From Polynucleobacter sp. UK-Kesae-W10 (GTDB lineage Bacteria > Pseudomonadota > Gammaproteobacteria > Burkholderiales > Burkholderiaceae), in NCBI RefSeq assembly GCF_018881575.1, contig NZ_JACVQB010000001.1:1102986-1166985 (forward strand): a stretch of DNA of 64,000 nt, in the 5' to 3' direction. This document shows positions 6,551-14,188 of the stretch, piece after piece. The number at the start of each line of letters is the position of its first letter. Position 1 is the first letter of the stretch. Both the position numbers and the translations under genes were made by a program. The notes under the pieces are model-generated. The model was not told the DNA's origin. It made no database searches and worked only from the letters and a program-made list of their open reading frames with translations.

Positions 6551-7013
6551 GGTAGTCGTCTACAAGGATGACTGCGGAAAGCTTGTGGGCTTTGGAGAGA
6601 AGGGAGCTAAGGCGTGGGCAAAGTTTCGCAAAGCTGTCGATGAGCTTGCGGTTGGTGAGACGCTGTCTTTCGGTTGGTCTGAGCCAAGGTCACCAGGGTA
6701 TCACCGACGCTTCTTTGCAAAGCTTGGTTATTTGTTCGATATGCAAGAGCAGTTCGCAGACATTGAAGCGCTGCGTGCATGGCTCACGGTGGGCGCTGGT
6801 GAGTGTGAATTTGTCCCCGGTCCAAAGGGTCGCATGGTCGCTATGCCTCGCTCCATTAAGTGGGCAAAGCTTGATCAAGTCGAGTTTGAATCGCTATCCA
6901 GCAAGGTGGACGCATTCTTGTGGTCGGCTCACGCGACACGTTTCTTGTGGCCACACCTTTCTGACCAACAGGCACACGAGATGATTGAATCGCTTGACAG
7001 AGAATTTTCATAG
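6543..7013 (+). CDS. DUF1367-like phage protein
   Basis: 156 residues with a GTG start at 6543 overlapping the SLOG gene. The segment PGYHRRFFAKLGYLFD followed by an RAWLTVGAGECE stretch resembles the DUF1367 family found beside replication and recombination genes of lambdoid phages. The overall layout (N-terminal beta part, central HRxFFA, helical C-terminus) fits. Role unknown; assignment moderate. Confidence 0.65.
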   Translation: MAEVVVYKDDCGKLVGFGEKGAKAWAKFRKAVDELAVGETLSFGWSEPRSPGYHRRFFAKLGYLFDMQEQFADIEALRAWLTVGAGECEFVPGPKGRMVAMPRSIKWAKLDQVEFESLSSKVDAFLWSAHATRFLWPHLSDQQAHEMIESLDREFS

Positions 7014-7020
7014 GAGATTT

Positions 7021-7656
7021 ATGGGGAAGATGTACGACCTGAGCGGCCAAATTTTTGGTCGACTAACAGCATTACGCAGAGGTGAGCGAGATAAATTTGG
7101 AAGGCCGCTTTGGGTGTGTGAATGCGCCTGCGGAAATCAAGTTTCTGTTACGACAGCAAGTCTGACTGGCGGTAGCAGGAAGTCATGCGGGTGTGGGAGA
7201 GGACTTGCGTTTGCCGCATATGTTGAGTCCAAGAAAAAGAACGCCAAGTACAAACCACACGCCCGCACGCGTGGCATTTGGAAAAAGATGATTTCAAGGT
7301 GTCACAACCCAGAAGACGCAAGTTACTTATGGTACGGAGCTCGCGGAATCTTCGTAAGTGAATCGTGGCACTTGTGGGAGAACTTCTTGGCAGATATGGG
7401 CGATGGGCCAGAGGGCCTGTCTCTTGACAGGATTGACAACAATGCAGGCTACTCAAAAGAAAATTGCCGTTGGGCAACGCCGAAAGAGCAATCCAGAAAT
7501 ACGCGCCAGAACGTGTGGTGTCAGATTGATGCGCCTGGCCATGAAGGCAAGAACTACGTCTTGACGGATGCCGCAGAGATCCTCGGCGTGTCAAAGGGAA
7601 CGCTGCGTTCACGGTTGCATGCGGCTATTCGTGACATTGGTGCCAGATACGCTTGA
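7021..7656 (+). CDS. HNH-like endonuclease with C-terminal HTH (homing-type)
   Basis: 211 residues with TAGGAG before ATG 7021. It shows an N-terminal zinc-ribbon-like part (CECACGN...SCGCG, about residues 35-60). A core follows: LSLDRIDNNAGYSKENCRWA followed by TPKEQSRNTR, the signature of HNH/AP2-associated phage endonucleases. The C-terminal NUMOD1-like helix-turn-helix is LTDAAEILGVSKGTLRSRL. It stands alone between replication and HU genes, as free-standing homing endonucleases often do. Cleavage target unknown. Confidence 0.8.
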   Translation: MGKMYDLSGQIFGRLTALRRGERDKFGRPLWVCECACGNQVSVTTASLTGGSRKSCGCGRGLAFAAYVESKKKNAKYKPHARTRGIWKKMISRCHNPEDASYLWYGARGIFVSESWHLWENFLADMGDGPEGLSLDRIDNNAGYSKENCRWATPKEQSRNTRQNVWCQIDAPGHEGKNYVLTDAAEILGVSKGTLRSRLHAAIRDIGARYA

Positions 7657-7716
7657 GCTGCAATAAGTTTGAAATTCATTGCAGCTAATAGTCTCGATTG
7701 ATCAATAGTCTTATGC

Positions 7717-7746
7717 TATAAATTGTTCCAACACAAACAAAATGTT
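7717..7746 (+). promoter_or_regulatory. Extended -10 promoter and operator before the HU-like gene
   Basis: TGC-TATAAA (7714-7722) is an extended -10 without a clear -35. The operator AACAAAATGTT (7736-7746) follows at about +8, in roadblock position, ending 11 bases before the HU-like start codon. Confidence 0.6.
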
Positions 7747-7757
7747 GGACTATTTAG

Positions 7758-8036
7758 ATGCTCAAAAATGATTTAATCAAACGAACAGCGTATGTCTCAG
7801 GACAGACCACTGAAACAGTTCGCTTGGTGCTAACGGCAACTGCAGCGGTAACTCGCAAGGCAGTTTCTCGTGGCGAAGAGGTGATGCTGTTTGGCCTTGG
7901 GAAGATTAAGGTTGCTCAGCGTGGCGAAAAGCGCGCACGCAATATTCGCACTGGTGAAACGGTTATGGTTCCACCGCGAAATGTTGTTTTGCTGCAAGCA
8001 AGCGACGCTTTGATTCAGGCCGCCAACGAAAACTGA
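7758..8036 (+). CDS. HU/IHF-family histone-like DNA-binding protein
   Basis: 92 residues. MLKNDLIKRTAYVSGQTTETV and GEEVMLFGLGKIKVAQRGEKRARNIRTGE match the HU fold: dimerising helices, then the beta-arm segment with basic residues. The second half of the arm (MVPPRNVVLLQASDAL) is also family-like. It bends DNA in replication, recombination or packaging. It has its own promoter with an operator just before the gene. Confidence 0.92.
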   Translation: MLKNDLIKRTAYVSGQTTETVRLVLTATAAVTRKAVSRGEEVMLFGLGKIKVAQRGEKRARNIRTGETVMVPPRNVVLLQASDALIQAANEN

Positions 8037-8428
8037 TGCCTTCTGCTTTACCGTCTTCGGAGAAAAACGTCCGATCAAAATACAACGCTGTAAAAGTTCA
8101 AGTCGATGGCATCACATTTGCCTCAAAGGCAGAATCAGTTCGATATCAAGAGCTCAAGTTTTTGGAACGTGCTGGCCATATTCACAAACTAGAGCTGCAG
8201 CCAAAATTCGAATTGGCGCCATCGGTAAAGTTCAAAGGGGCGACGCGCGCCACGCCAGCATTGCGATATTTGGCTGACTTCAAATATATCGATCACCTAG
8301 GTGAAACGATTGTCGAGGATGTCAAAGGACACATCACAGACTCATACAGAATCAAGAAGCATTTAATGCTGGCCATTCTTGGCATTGAGATCGTTGAAGT
8401 AAAGAAACGAAAGAGTAGCAGGAAATGA
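8036..8428 (+). CDS. DUF1064-family putative nuclease
   Basis: 130 residues, start overlapping the HU stop (TGATG). The sequence SKYNAVKVQVDGITFASKAESVRYQELK is the hallmark beginning of DUF1064. A PD-(D/E)xK-like core follows: E.....LQPKFEL...ALRYLADFKYI and ETIVEDVKG, with Glu/Asp/Lys in nuclease order. Members are thought to be VRR/PD-ExK-type phage nucleases, possibly junction resolvases. Biochemical role not demonstrated here. Confidence 0.85.
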   Translation: MPSALPSSEKNVRSKYNAVKVQVDGITFASKAESVRYQELKFLERAGHIHKLELQPKFELAPSVKFKGATRATPALRYLADFKYIDHLGETIVEDVKGHITDSYRIKKHLMLAILGIEIVEVKKRKSSRK

Positions 8429-8934
8429 GTGAACGTCCAAAAGCGCTTGAGCGACTTAGCGTCGCAATGTCATCGTCTGATTTGACGCTTGATTTTGAGC
8501 ATCGAACAGACCTTGATTACGTTGTAGCTCTAGGTATTGCTGAAGCTCGCCATAGTCGCATCTCTGGCCCGCTGATGCGCTTGCATACAACAACCTCACG
8601 CTTGTCATTACGCGAGGCCTATCACTCCGTTGACCAGCTCACGCGAAGAATGAATGTAAAGCTCAACTGGCGATTGAGTGGTGATGGGATTCGCGCAGTT
8701 GCAGAGAGGTCCCTTGCTCATCACATTGCACCCGCATGTCCGCACTGCAGTGGTCGCGGTTTTGAGATGCAGCCGAGCGCGCCGGTGCTATCAACGAAAG
8801 CATGCAGCCATTGCCATGGAACAGGTAAGCGCCCAGTGCAAAAGAAATACCGAGAAGAGATTAAGAGAATTGTTTCCATCTTGGAAGAAATTGATTCATC
8901 AACAGAGCGAATGGTCGCCCGTCTAGTTCGTTAA
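8425..8934 (+). CDS. Zinc-finger protein, candidate Q-like late antiterminator
   Basis: 169 residues, start overlapping the previous stop. It carries two DnaJ-type knuckles, CPHCSGRG and CSHCHGTG (about residues 110-135). An N-terminal helical part includes TTSRLSLREAYHSVDQL, and the tail is basic and helical. This arrangement resembles lambdoid antitermination protein Q, which also carries a CxxC...CxxC zinc knuckle. The window contains a promoter-terminator-lysis arrangement at 21153-21439 that would suit a Q protein. The assignment depends on family resemblance and context. Confidence 0.6.
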   Translation: MSERPKALERLSVAMSSSDLTLDFEHRTDLDYVVALGIAEARHSRISGPLMRLHTTTSRLSLREAYHSVDQLTRRMNVKLNWRLSGDGIRAVAERSLAHHIAPACPHCSGRGFEMQPSAPVLSTKACSHCHGTGKRPVQKKYREEIKRIVSILEEIDSSTERMVARLVR

Positions 8935-8943
8935 GGAGTACTC

Positions 8944-9375
8944 ATGACGACTATCGTTTGGGATGGCAAGATACTTGCCGCAGATAAGCAGGTAACAAAT
9001 GCAGATTCAGGCCATGGGATCACAACAAAAATCTTTCGCGTAAACGGGTCTCTTGTTGCTGGAGCTGGAAGTGCGGATGTGTTCAGTTCTTTGTTGCACT
9101 GGTACATCAACGGAGCCATTGAAGAGGATTTCCCATCTATCCAAGCTGACACTAATGACGCAACCTTTATGGTCATATCTCCGGAAGGTCGTGTGATGTT
9201 TTACAACCGAACTCCGCATCCGATGATTATTGAAAATGAGTATACAGCTATGGGTTCCGGTCGTGACTATGCACTTGCTGCATTACACCTTGGCTGTGAC
9301 GCAGTAAAGGCCGTGCAAGTTGCCTGTGAGTTTGATGTCTACTCGGGACGTGGCATTGACACGTTGACGCTGTGA
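8944..9375 (+). CDS. Proteasome beta-like N-terminal nucleophile hydrolase
   Basis: 143 residues with an AAGGAG box. MTTIVWDGKILAADKQV matches the mature start of proteasome beta/HslV subunits. Removal of Met leaves Thr as the presumed nucleophile. The aspartate of LAADK and the lysine of TTKIFRV sit where catalytic Asp17 and Lys33 fall in proteasomes. Later AMGSGRDYALAALHLG and the ending RGIDTLTL also fit the family. There is no ATPase partner nearby. It may be a self-assembling protease; substrate unknown. Confidence 0.85.
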   Translation: MTTIVWDGKILAADKQVTNADSGHGITTKIFRVNGSLVAGAGSADVFSSLLHWYINGAIEEDFPSIQADTNDATFMVISPEGRVMFYNRTPHPMIIENEYTAMGSGRDYALAALHLGCDAVKAVQVACEFDVYSGRGIDTLTL

Positions 9376-9758
9376 TTTCAATTCCAAAGAACAAGCGCGA
9401 AGAGAACGCAAATTACAGAGCTCTGGCGCGCGATAAAGAGTGCACGCTACGTGTGCCAGGGGTTTGCTGCTACGACCCCGCCACGACCGTTCTGTGCCAT
9501 TCCAACAAGCTTTCGGATGGCAAGGGTAAGGGTTACAAGGTCAGTGACTTCAAGGGAGTTTGGGGTTGCTACACATGCCACACATGGCTCGACCAGGGAA
9601 TGGCGTCAGCCGATGAAAAAGACGAGACCTTCAACACCGCCATGAAGCGGATGGAGAAGGAGCTCGAGAAAATCGTCGCGTATCAGATGACCAAGTCAAA
9701 AGAACGCGACGCTGCCTGGTGGGCGTTAGAGCGCATCAGAGCGATACCCGCGAAGTAA
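9372..9758 (+). CDS. DUF1364-like HNH-type nuclease
   Basis: 128 residues with a GTG start at 9372 overlapping the previous stop. The pattern LARDKECTLRVPGVC, LCHSN and GCYTCHTWLD gives the Cys/His set of DUF1364, a phage family related to HNH nucleases. Typical members lie at the end of early operons. The 3' end overlaps the convergent gene at 9726-9989 by 33 bases. Confidence 0.82.
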   Translation: MISIPKNKREENANYRALARDKECTLRVPGVCCYDPATTVLCHSNKLSDGKGKGYKVSDFKGVWGCYTCHTWLDQGMASADEKDETFNTAMKRMEKELEKIVAYQMTKSKERDAAWWALERIRAIPAK

Positions 9759-9989
9759 GTGCGGCAGAATCTCGTGAGTTGGTATAGAGGTGTGCGCGTA
9801 GACGCAGTGTCCACCAGTCATATCGCGGCGCGTGTACACATGATCCAGCACTGAAATTGTTTTTGCTGCTCCAAGACCTGCGGTTTCGACTGGCTTGTAC
9901 TCTCGTATGGTTATCGCTGGGTGGGAGCTCATCACGGCGCGCCAATCTCCGTCGGCAGGGCCTCCCAAAAATATGTATCCTGTTGTCAT
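9726..9989 (-). CDS. Small phage protein, 87 aa, last gene of leftward operon
   Basis: MTTGYIFLGGPADGDWRAV... with a C-terminal VYAHTSIPTHEILPHLLRGYR. This layout (FLGGPADG at the start, HxSIxxxEILxxLL at the end) recurs in many small phage proteins of unknown function. Terminal gene of the 13326-to-9726 coupled operon; converges on the DUF1364-like gene. Confidence 0.75.
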   Translation of the reverse strand: MTTGYIFLGGPADGDWRAVMSSHPAITIREYKPVETAGLGAAKTISVLDHVYTRRDMTGGHCVYAHTSIPTHEILPHLLRGYRSDAL

Positions 9990-9992
9990 GGG

Positions 9993-10190
9993 TCAGTCCT
10001 TGAATTTTGGTAATGCTTGCCAGTGCGTCCAATCGTCCACCTTGCGGTAAACGCTGTGATGCGCAACGCCGTAGCGTCGGTTGATGAGTTGAAGCTTCAC
10101 GCCAGAGGGTGGGGGAACTTCGCTAATGGGAATCCAGAACAACTCAGTATTCACTGCAGCTGCTCCGTCTGATGTGGTCTTGATTGTCAC
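9993..10190 (-). CDS. Hypothetical protein, 65 aa (DUF551-like)
   Basis: The central FWIPISEVPPPSGVKLQLIN and late DWTHWQALP resemble DUF551-type small phage proteins (W-x-P-x-S-E-x-P-P at the front and a WQPLP-like end). Start overlaps the previous stop (ATGA). Function unknown. Confidence 0.72.
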   Translation of the reverse strand: MTIKTTSDGAAAVNTELFWIPISEVPPPSGVKLQLINRRYGVAHHSVYRKVDDWTHWQALPKFKD

Positions 10191-10381
10191 TTGGTGTCTT
10201 TCGGGTAGGCCAGGTCAAGGGTGAACTTGAAGTTGTCGCCTTGGTGTATGTTGATATTGAGGGTGTACTCGCGCTCATAGGGCACGCCGTTGGCATACCT
10301 GCCACTCACGCGCACGAGACCGAGCTCCAGGTTTTCACCGCCCATGATTGCGAGCGTCTCGCCGTCAGTCATGTAGCTCAT
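10187..10381 (-). CDS. Hypothetical protein, 64 aa
   Basis: Beta-rich small protein (MSYMTDGETLAIMGGENLEL..., REYTLNINIHQGDNFKFTLDL). Coupled by ATGA overlaps to both neighbours. No family recognised. Confidence 0.65.
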   Translation of the reverse strand: MSYMTDGETLAIMGGENLELGLVRVSGRYANGVPYEREYTLNINIHQGDNFKFTLDLAYPKDTK

Positions 10382-10638
10382 GCCGAACCGACTTTCTGAA
10401 TCGCTTCCGCAATGTCAATGCGGTCGCACATGATCTCGGCGTTGTCGCTGACAGGGCGAGTGGCCACCACGCGGAAGCACATGTCGCGAGCCAGTGAGAA
10501 GCCGTGAGCCATGGCGTTGTTGCTCATGGCGGTCAGGCGGTTCTCGAGCTCGACGGCATTCTCGATCATCACTGGGATGCCAAGCGCCTCAGACAAAGCC
10601 TGAGCCAAGCGCCAGTTGTGTTCTACTTCTTCGGTCAT
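10378..10638 (-). CDS. Hypothetical protein, 86 aa
   Basis: Helical protein (MTEEVEHNWRLAQALSEALGIP..., ENRLTAMSNNAMAHGF). Part of the leftward coupled operon. No domain recognised. Confidence 0.65.
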   Translation of the reverse strand: MTEEVEHNWRLAQALSEALGIPVMIENAVELENRLTAMSNNAMAHGFSLARDMCFRVVATRPVSDNAEIMCDRIDIAEAIQKVGSA

Positions 10639-10650
10639 ATGACTCCTATG

Positions 10651-10758
10651 TTAGCGAGGACCAAATCGCACTAGGCGATAGCGTTTGTTGTTGATTTTCA
10701 GGTACAGACCTGCGTGCCAAAAGATTTTAGGCGACTGCCAGATTAGGGCGATTTTCAT
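10651..10758 (-). CDS. Hypothetical basic peptide, 35 aa
   Basis: MKIALIWQSPKIFWHAGLYL... with a basic, Asn/Arg-rich end (KINNKRYRLVRFGPR). The start overlaps the upstream stop (ATGA), the main support for such a short frame. Confidence 0.5.
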   Translation of the reverse strand: MKIALIWQSPKIFWHAGLYLKINNKRYRLVRFGPR

Positions 10759-10946
10759 GCAAGCTCCCAGCGAATGATGAGGCGCTTGATGCGCAGCCAG
10801 CCCGGTGACTTCAGACACCAGCTGATGTGCTTACCCTTGAGGCTGATGCGCCAAGGGGCTAGTGGCTTTGGCTTGTTGGCGCGTGTGCGGCGCACAGGGC
10901 AGTCACGCCCTTGGCAGCAGTTTCCGTATGAGTCGCAGCAATTCAT
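10755..10946 (-). CDS. Cys-rich basic small protein, 63 aa
   Basis: The N-terminus MNCCDSYGNCCQGRDC carries five cysteines in the first 16 residues, possibly binding metal, followed by a strongly basic body (KPLAPWRISLKGKHISW). Coupled to both neighbours by four-base overlaps. Family not known. Confidence 0.6.
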   Translation of the reverse strand: MNCCDSYGNCCQGRDCPVRRTRANKPKPLAPWRISLKGKHISWCLKSPGWLRIKRLIIRWELA

Positions 10947-11194
10947 GCGACCTCCGTCTCGGTGCGGTAGTGGTTGAACTTGATGCCCATGTCGGCAGCT
11001 GGTCCGTACCCTTCAATGAAGGTGTCGTCGTCGCACAGTCCGCGCACATGCATCTGAGCCAAGTGCTCCAAGTGCCCGTCAATTGTGTGAATCGGGAAAA
11101 AGCTCTCGCGGAATTCCTTCATGAACTCCTCGCCGAACTTTGACTCATCAACGGTTACCTCGACCTCCATGGTCACGTAGACAGTTTTTTTCAT
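10943..11194 (-). CDS. Hypothetical protein, 83 aa
   Basis: Starts MKKTVYVTMEVEVTVDESKFG, a beta-strand opening found in many small phage proteins, then an acidic helix and His-rich middle (HTIDGHLEHLAQMH). Operon member; function unknown. Confidence 0.68.
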   Translation of the reverse strand: MKKTVYVTMEVEVTVDESKFGEEFMKEFRESFFPIHTIDGHLEHLAQMHVRGLCDDDTFIEGYGPAADMGIKFNHYRTETEVA

Positions 11195-11373
11195 GACTGG
11201 CTCCGGTAGTTGGCATGGCTCTCACGGACCTCAATCTTTAGGTCGTAGTGACCCAAAGCCAGTGGCTTACATGCCTCAGTTTCAATTGTCAGAGTAAATC
11301 CAAGGGCGTCGGCGAGCTGCACGAGTGCAATCGCGCGCTCAGCCAGGACTTGTTGTGTTACGGCATCGGTCAT
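11191..11373 (-). CDS. Hypothetical protein, 60 aa
   Basis: Helical N-terminus (MTDAVTQQVLAERAIALVQ) then a strand-rich end. ATGA overlaps on both sides. No recognisable family. Confidence 0.6.
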   Translation of the reverse strand: MTDAVTQQVLAERAIALVQLADALGFTLTIETEACKPLALGHYDLKIEVRESHANYRSQS

Positions 11374-11573
11374 ACGGTTTCTTTCAATGGCTCAGAGATG
11401 AGCTTCTTGCACTTGCGGATGCAGGCATCACACACCCAACGGGCGTACTTACCTGGCTGGCTGTTGCCGAATAGGCGGCCAGCGTTGTCTTCGGACTTGC
11501 CGCAGAATGAGCACTTGCCTTTAACGCGAGGCTCTGGCTTTGGATCATTGAACTGGATTACTTCGGCGGTCAT
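11370..11573 (-). CDS. ClpX-type C4 zinc-finger protein, 67 aa
   Basis: C21SFC24 and C48DAC51 around NAGRLFGN match the zinc-binding domain that begins ClpX (CSFCGK...CDxC). Only the zinc domain is present, with no AAA+ part. Free-standing copies could engage ClpX adaptors or substrates; this is an inference from the family. Confidence 0.8.
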   Translation of the reverse strand: MTAEVIQFNDPKPEPRVKGKCSFCGKSEDNAGRLFGNSQPGKYARWVCDACIRKCKKLISEPLKETV

Positions 11574-11950
11574 TCGGCAGCTTTCAAGGCCTCGTCGGTG
11601 ATGATCGAGAGATCCATGCGCGACGCGAAGAACCCGTACTTCTCTTTGACGTGAGCCTCAATCTCACCGCGAATAGTGGATGCGCGCTTGTTAGTCTCGG
11701 TGTACAGCGTGTAGGTGATGCGGTTGCCCCAGCAGGTGTCGCCCGTGTACGAGTGAATGCTTGGCTTGCCCAGCTGCGAGTGGATGTAGCTCTTGCTGCG
11801 CGCAAGGGTGGTGAAGCAGCGGTCATCAACAACCAAGTACTCGGCGTTTTCAGCGAGTACATTCAGCTTCTCGCACTTGAACTCATTGCGTTTTTCAATG
11901 ATTCCAGACGAGTCGGATATTTCGACTCTGTAGTGGTTGATAGTGGTCAT
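11570..11950 (-). CDS. Hypothetical protein, 126 aa
   Basis: The internal start MTTINHYRVEISDSSG at 11950 is chosen because it overlaps the upstream gene by four bases like its neighbours. Mixed alpha/beta, ends DLSIITDEALKAAE. No known domain. Confidence 0.62.
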   Translation of the reverse strand: MTTINHYRVEISDSSGIIEKRNEFKCEKLNVLAENAEYLVVDDRCFTTLARSKSYIHSQLGKPSIHSYTGDTCWGNRITYTLYTETNKRASTIRGEIEAHVKEKYGFFASRMDLSIITDEALKAAE

Positions 11951-12237
11951 AACTTTGGCTCCTCTGCGAGACCTATCCACTCCTTATTCTGGGAGGCGAA
12001 CTCGTAGCCGGGCTCTTTCCATGCGCTTTCGCGATTGCCTGCTGCGCATCCCCAGATGCGGTCGGTGGCATCGAAATAACTGAACATGAACATCTCGCCA
12101 AGGCGCTCTCCGGTATCAAGGTCAAGCTCGCGGGTGAAGTACACGCCACTGCGGACGGGGAGAATGTCTGGCGGGAATGTTGGCGTTAGTATTCGGCCTT
12201 CGGTATACGGGATGTCAGTGTAAGAAAGGTTTTTCAT
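11947..12237 (-). CDS. Hypothetical protein, 96 aa
   Basis: MKNLSYTDIPYTEGRIL..., aromatic and acidic, with GVYFTRELDLDTGERLG in the middle. Translationally coupled on both sides. Family not recognised. Confidence 0.65.
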   Translation of the reverse strand: MKNLSYTDIPYTEGRILTPTFPPDILPVRSGVYFTRELDLDTGERLGEMFMFSYFDATDRIWGCAAGNRESAWKEPGYEFASQNKEWIGLAEEPKL

Positions 12238-12413
12238 TTTCCTGCTTTCAATTTTTGATGTGCTATTTCAATTGCTTTGCGTACCCATGCGGATGCATCG
12301 CCATTAGATAGCTTGATGAGTTTTTCTTTGTGCTCTTGTGTTAGCGAGAGGTTAATTCGAGCTGAAACGTCCTTAGCCCCATCTACTGGGGGGCGACCGG
12401 CTTTTCGCTTCAT
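12234..12413 (-). CDS. Ribbon-helix-helix-like DNA-binding protein, 59 aa
   Basis: MKRKAGRPPVDGAKDVSARINLSL is a basic RPP-type lead-in followed by a single strand (SARINLSL). Two helices follow (TQEHKEKLIKLS, ASAWVRKAIEIA), the Arc/MetJ ribbon-helix-helix pattern. Overlaps both neighbours (ATGA). A candidate local regulator of the leftward operon. Confidence 0.72.
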   Translation of the reverse strand: MKRKAGRPPVDGAKDVSARINLSLTQEHKEKLIKLSNGDASAWVRKAIEIAHQKLKAGK

Positions 12414-12619
12414 GCAACCTCCTTTGCTTTTAGTGCGTACTTGGCAATGGTCTTCCCGTTGGGAAGCTCGAGATCTTCAGTCTCAATTTCGTGACCCTCT
12501 TCGCGTAGGTCTTTGATGCGAGCTGCTAGACGAAAGCAGCCGTACTTGGTCAAAGCTTCGATAGCTGTGATTGGTCCATTCTTTTGCATATGCTCAAGAA
12601 TGTCTGCACATTGACTCAT
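12410..12619 (-). CDS. Winged-helix phage regulator-like protein, 69 aa
   Basis: Start ATG 12619 has an AAAGGAG box. CADILEHMQKNGPITAIEALTKYGCFRLAARIKDLREEGHEI is the short winged-helix pattern common to small phage proteins (helix, turn, R-L-A-A-R-I-x-D-L, then a wing with YAL). Role unknown, probably nucleic-acid binding. Confidence 0.8.
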   Translation of the reverse strand: MSQCADILEHMQKNGPITAIEALTKYGCFRLAARIKDLREEGHEIETEDLELPNGKTIAKYALKAKEVA

Positions 12620-12667
12620 TTTTAATTCTCCTTTTAAGTTGATCGGTCTTTTGTTTACTTGCATTGA

Positions 12668-12949
12668 TCATGCAAATTTCTCTTGGTTTCTACTCAAGAA
12701 ATATTTCTTTGAAGATTTTCTGTAGGCCTCTGTCACGGCAAGTGAATCAAGCCCTGTGTGAATGCACAAATCGTGAAACCATTGAGTTTCCGGATGAAAG
12801 AACCAGTGGTCGCCATCTTCAAATGCCTGCCCAAGCAGGTGAATCACAAGCCTTCCCTCTGGCATCTCACGAATTCCAACAGGCATCCAGCGGTGCATCA
12901 GTTTTCGAAACTGATAGGTCTGAGCAAATAGTTTCTTGGCCATAGTCAA
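12668..12949 (-). CDS. Hypothetical protein, 93 aa
   Basis: Starts MTMAKKLFAQTYQFRKL with His/Trp-rich middle (DGDHWFFHPETQWFHDL). Overlaps the stop of the first operon gene. No family recognised; four of the histidines could bind metal. Confidence 0.62.
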   Translation of the reverse strand: MTMAKKLFAQTYQFRKLMHRWMPVGIREMPEGRLVIHLLGQAFEDGDHWFFHPETQWFHDLCIHTGLDSLAVTEAYRKSSKKYFLSRNQEKFA

Positions 12950-13326
12950 GCAGCCAAAAGCTCGTACATGGATGGGACTGTGAAGTATTCAAAATTGAAT
13001 GCTCCCCATGACTGACTTTTGGGTCCCGCAAGGATTCCTTGACCATCCGAGTAAAGAACCGCAACACAGTCTTGGTTGAACTGAGTGCACAGCTGGTGCA
13101 TGGCCATCTCAAAGGTTTCTTTGCTGCCAGCAAATTCAATGCTGATGACAGCTGTAGTTGCCTCGACAATTTCATCTTCATTGTTGACGTATCCGGTATT
13201 TCGAATCTCGCCAACGCAATGCACGAACCAGCCGCGCACCTTGTTGATAACTGCTTGGTATTTGTCCTCGATGGAGTAGCCAGGAAGTGCTTTATCGTCC
13301 AGCTCTACATTGATGATTGCTTGCAT
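12946..13326 (-). CDS. Hypothetical protein, 126 aa, first gene of leftward operon
   Basis: MQAIINVELDDKALPGYSIEDKY..., an alpha/beta protein with HCVGEIRNTGYVNNEDEI in the middle. It heads a chain of 15 leftward genes (13326 to 9726) joined mostly by four-base overlaps. Operator and -10 lie just upstream (13356-13373). Function unknown. Confidence 0.7.
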   Translation of the reverse strand: MQAIINVELDDKALPGYSIEDKYQAVINKVRGWFVHCVGEIRNTGYVNNEDEIVEATTAVISIEFAGSKETFEMAMHQLCTQFNQDCVAVLYSDGQGILAGPKSQSWGAFNFEYFTVPSMYELLAA

Positions 13327-13355
13327 TTGATTTCCTTTGATACAACAGGAAGTTG

Positions 13356-13373
13356 TTAATAAAACAAAATGTT
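13356..13373 (-). promoter_or_regulatory. Leftward -10 with adjoining operator
   Basis: -10 TATTAA (13361-13356) lies one base from operator AACATTTTGTT (13373-13363), the same spacing as in the stronger promoters, but no good -35 is visible. A related AACAGGAAGTT sits at 13344-13354. Serves the 13326 operon. Confidence 0.5.
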
Positions 13374-13375
13374 AA

Positions 13376-13402
13376 AACCCGAGCCAAAAAAGACTCGGGT
13401 AC
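13376..13402 (-). terminator. Rho-independent terminator (leftward)
   Basis: Read leftward: CCCGAG, loop, CTCGGG, then TTTT. It ends transcription from the 13722/13406 pair just before the operon promoter at 13356-13373. Confidence 0.75.
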
Positions 13403-13405
13403 AGA

Positions 13406-13651
13406 TTAGGCGGAAGCTTCTTCGGTTGATGGTGTGAAGATTTTTCCATGGATGCTTCCGCCAGCGGCGTTTAAGCGATCCAGCTTTTCCTGCGCTTCAG
13501 TAGCGGCGTGTTCGCCACTAAATGTCTCAAAGCCAACGAAGCTCAGGCCAGCATATTCAGCAACCACAATCTTGCCTTCTGCGAGATGCTTGGGGATTGA
13601 TGCGAGGATGGCTTTGTTGTTGTTTGCGTTAATTTGATTTAGATCGTTCAT
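13406..13651 (-). CDS. Hypothetical protein, 81 aa
   Basis: MNDLNQINANNNKAILASIPKHL..., alpha/beta, with GLSFVGFETFSGEHAATEAQEKL. It lies just before the leftward terminator, second gene of the unit started near 14200. No family recognised. Confidence 0.68.
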   Translation of the reverse strand: MNDLNQINANNNKAILASIPKHLAEGKIVVAEYAGLSFVGFETFSGEHAATEAQEKLDRLNAAGGSIHGKIFTPSTEEASA

Positions 13652-13721
13652 GATGTTCTTTCAGTGGTTTGGTGATGGCGAATGCTCATCAAGGAGCCCA
13701 CAGCATGGGCTCACAGATGGG

Positions 13722-14174
13722 TTATCCAAAAATCAAATCCTCGCGTGCACTACGGCTTTGAAAAGTCTTTAGTAGGTTCGCATGCCCAACAGCAACGTCA
13801 TACTCGCGCTGCTCATTGCGAGAGATTGGCAAGCCATGCTGTTTTGCAACCTGGGCGGTTACTAGTGATGATGCTTTGCCTACGTCAATCAATCCGATGG
13901 ATACCAGAGGAAGAAGTATGGCAATCATTTTTTGAGCGCCCGCCTGAGAGTCTGCCACTTGCTTAGCAATGATGGCTTTAGTTGCCACCTCAATAGCTTC
14001 TTGATTTGTTGAATGAGAAGTCAAGCTTCCTGATGGATGAAGCAGCTCGTAAGTGCGATTCCAGCCGCCATGACCATTGGCAATCTCACGGATTTGAATC
14101 ACGAATGGGTAGATGTTGCCTATGCTGTGGTTTTGAATGCTGCTTCCGTCTGCGCTATGGCCTTGATAACTCAT
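13722..14174 (-). CDS. Hypothetical protein, 150 aa
   Basis: The N-terminal half is beta-rich (YPFVIQIREIANGHGGWNRTYELL). A hydrophobic stretch follows (MIAILLPLVSIGLIDVG, about residues 93-109), which may touch a membrane. Operator AACAAATTGTT lies 15 bases before the ATG. Family unknown. Confidence 0.68.
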   Translation of the reverse strand: MSYQGHSADGSSIQNHSIGNIYPFVIQIREIANGHGGWNRTYELLHPSGSLTSHSTNQEAIEVATKAIIAKQVADSQAGAQKMIAILLPLVSIGLIDVGKASSLVTAQVAKQHGLPISRNEQREYDVAVGHANLLKTFQSRSAREDLIFG

Positions 14175-14188
14175 GGGGTACTCCTTGA

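Noticed and set aside
12664..12945. Rightward frame opposite the 12668-12949 gene
   Set aside because: It lies antisense to a gene that fits the leftward coupled operon, has no ribosome-binding site and no similarity to anything recognised.
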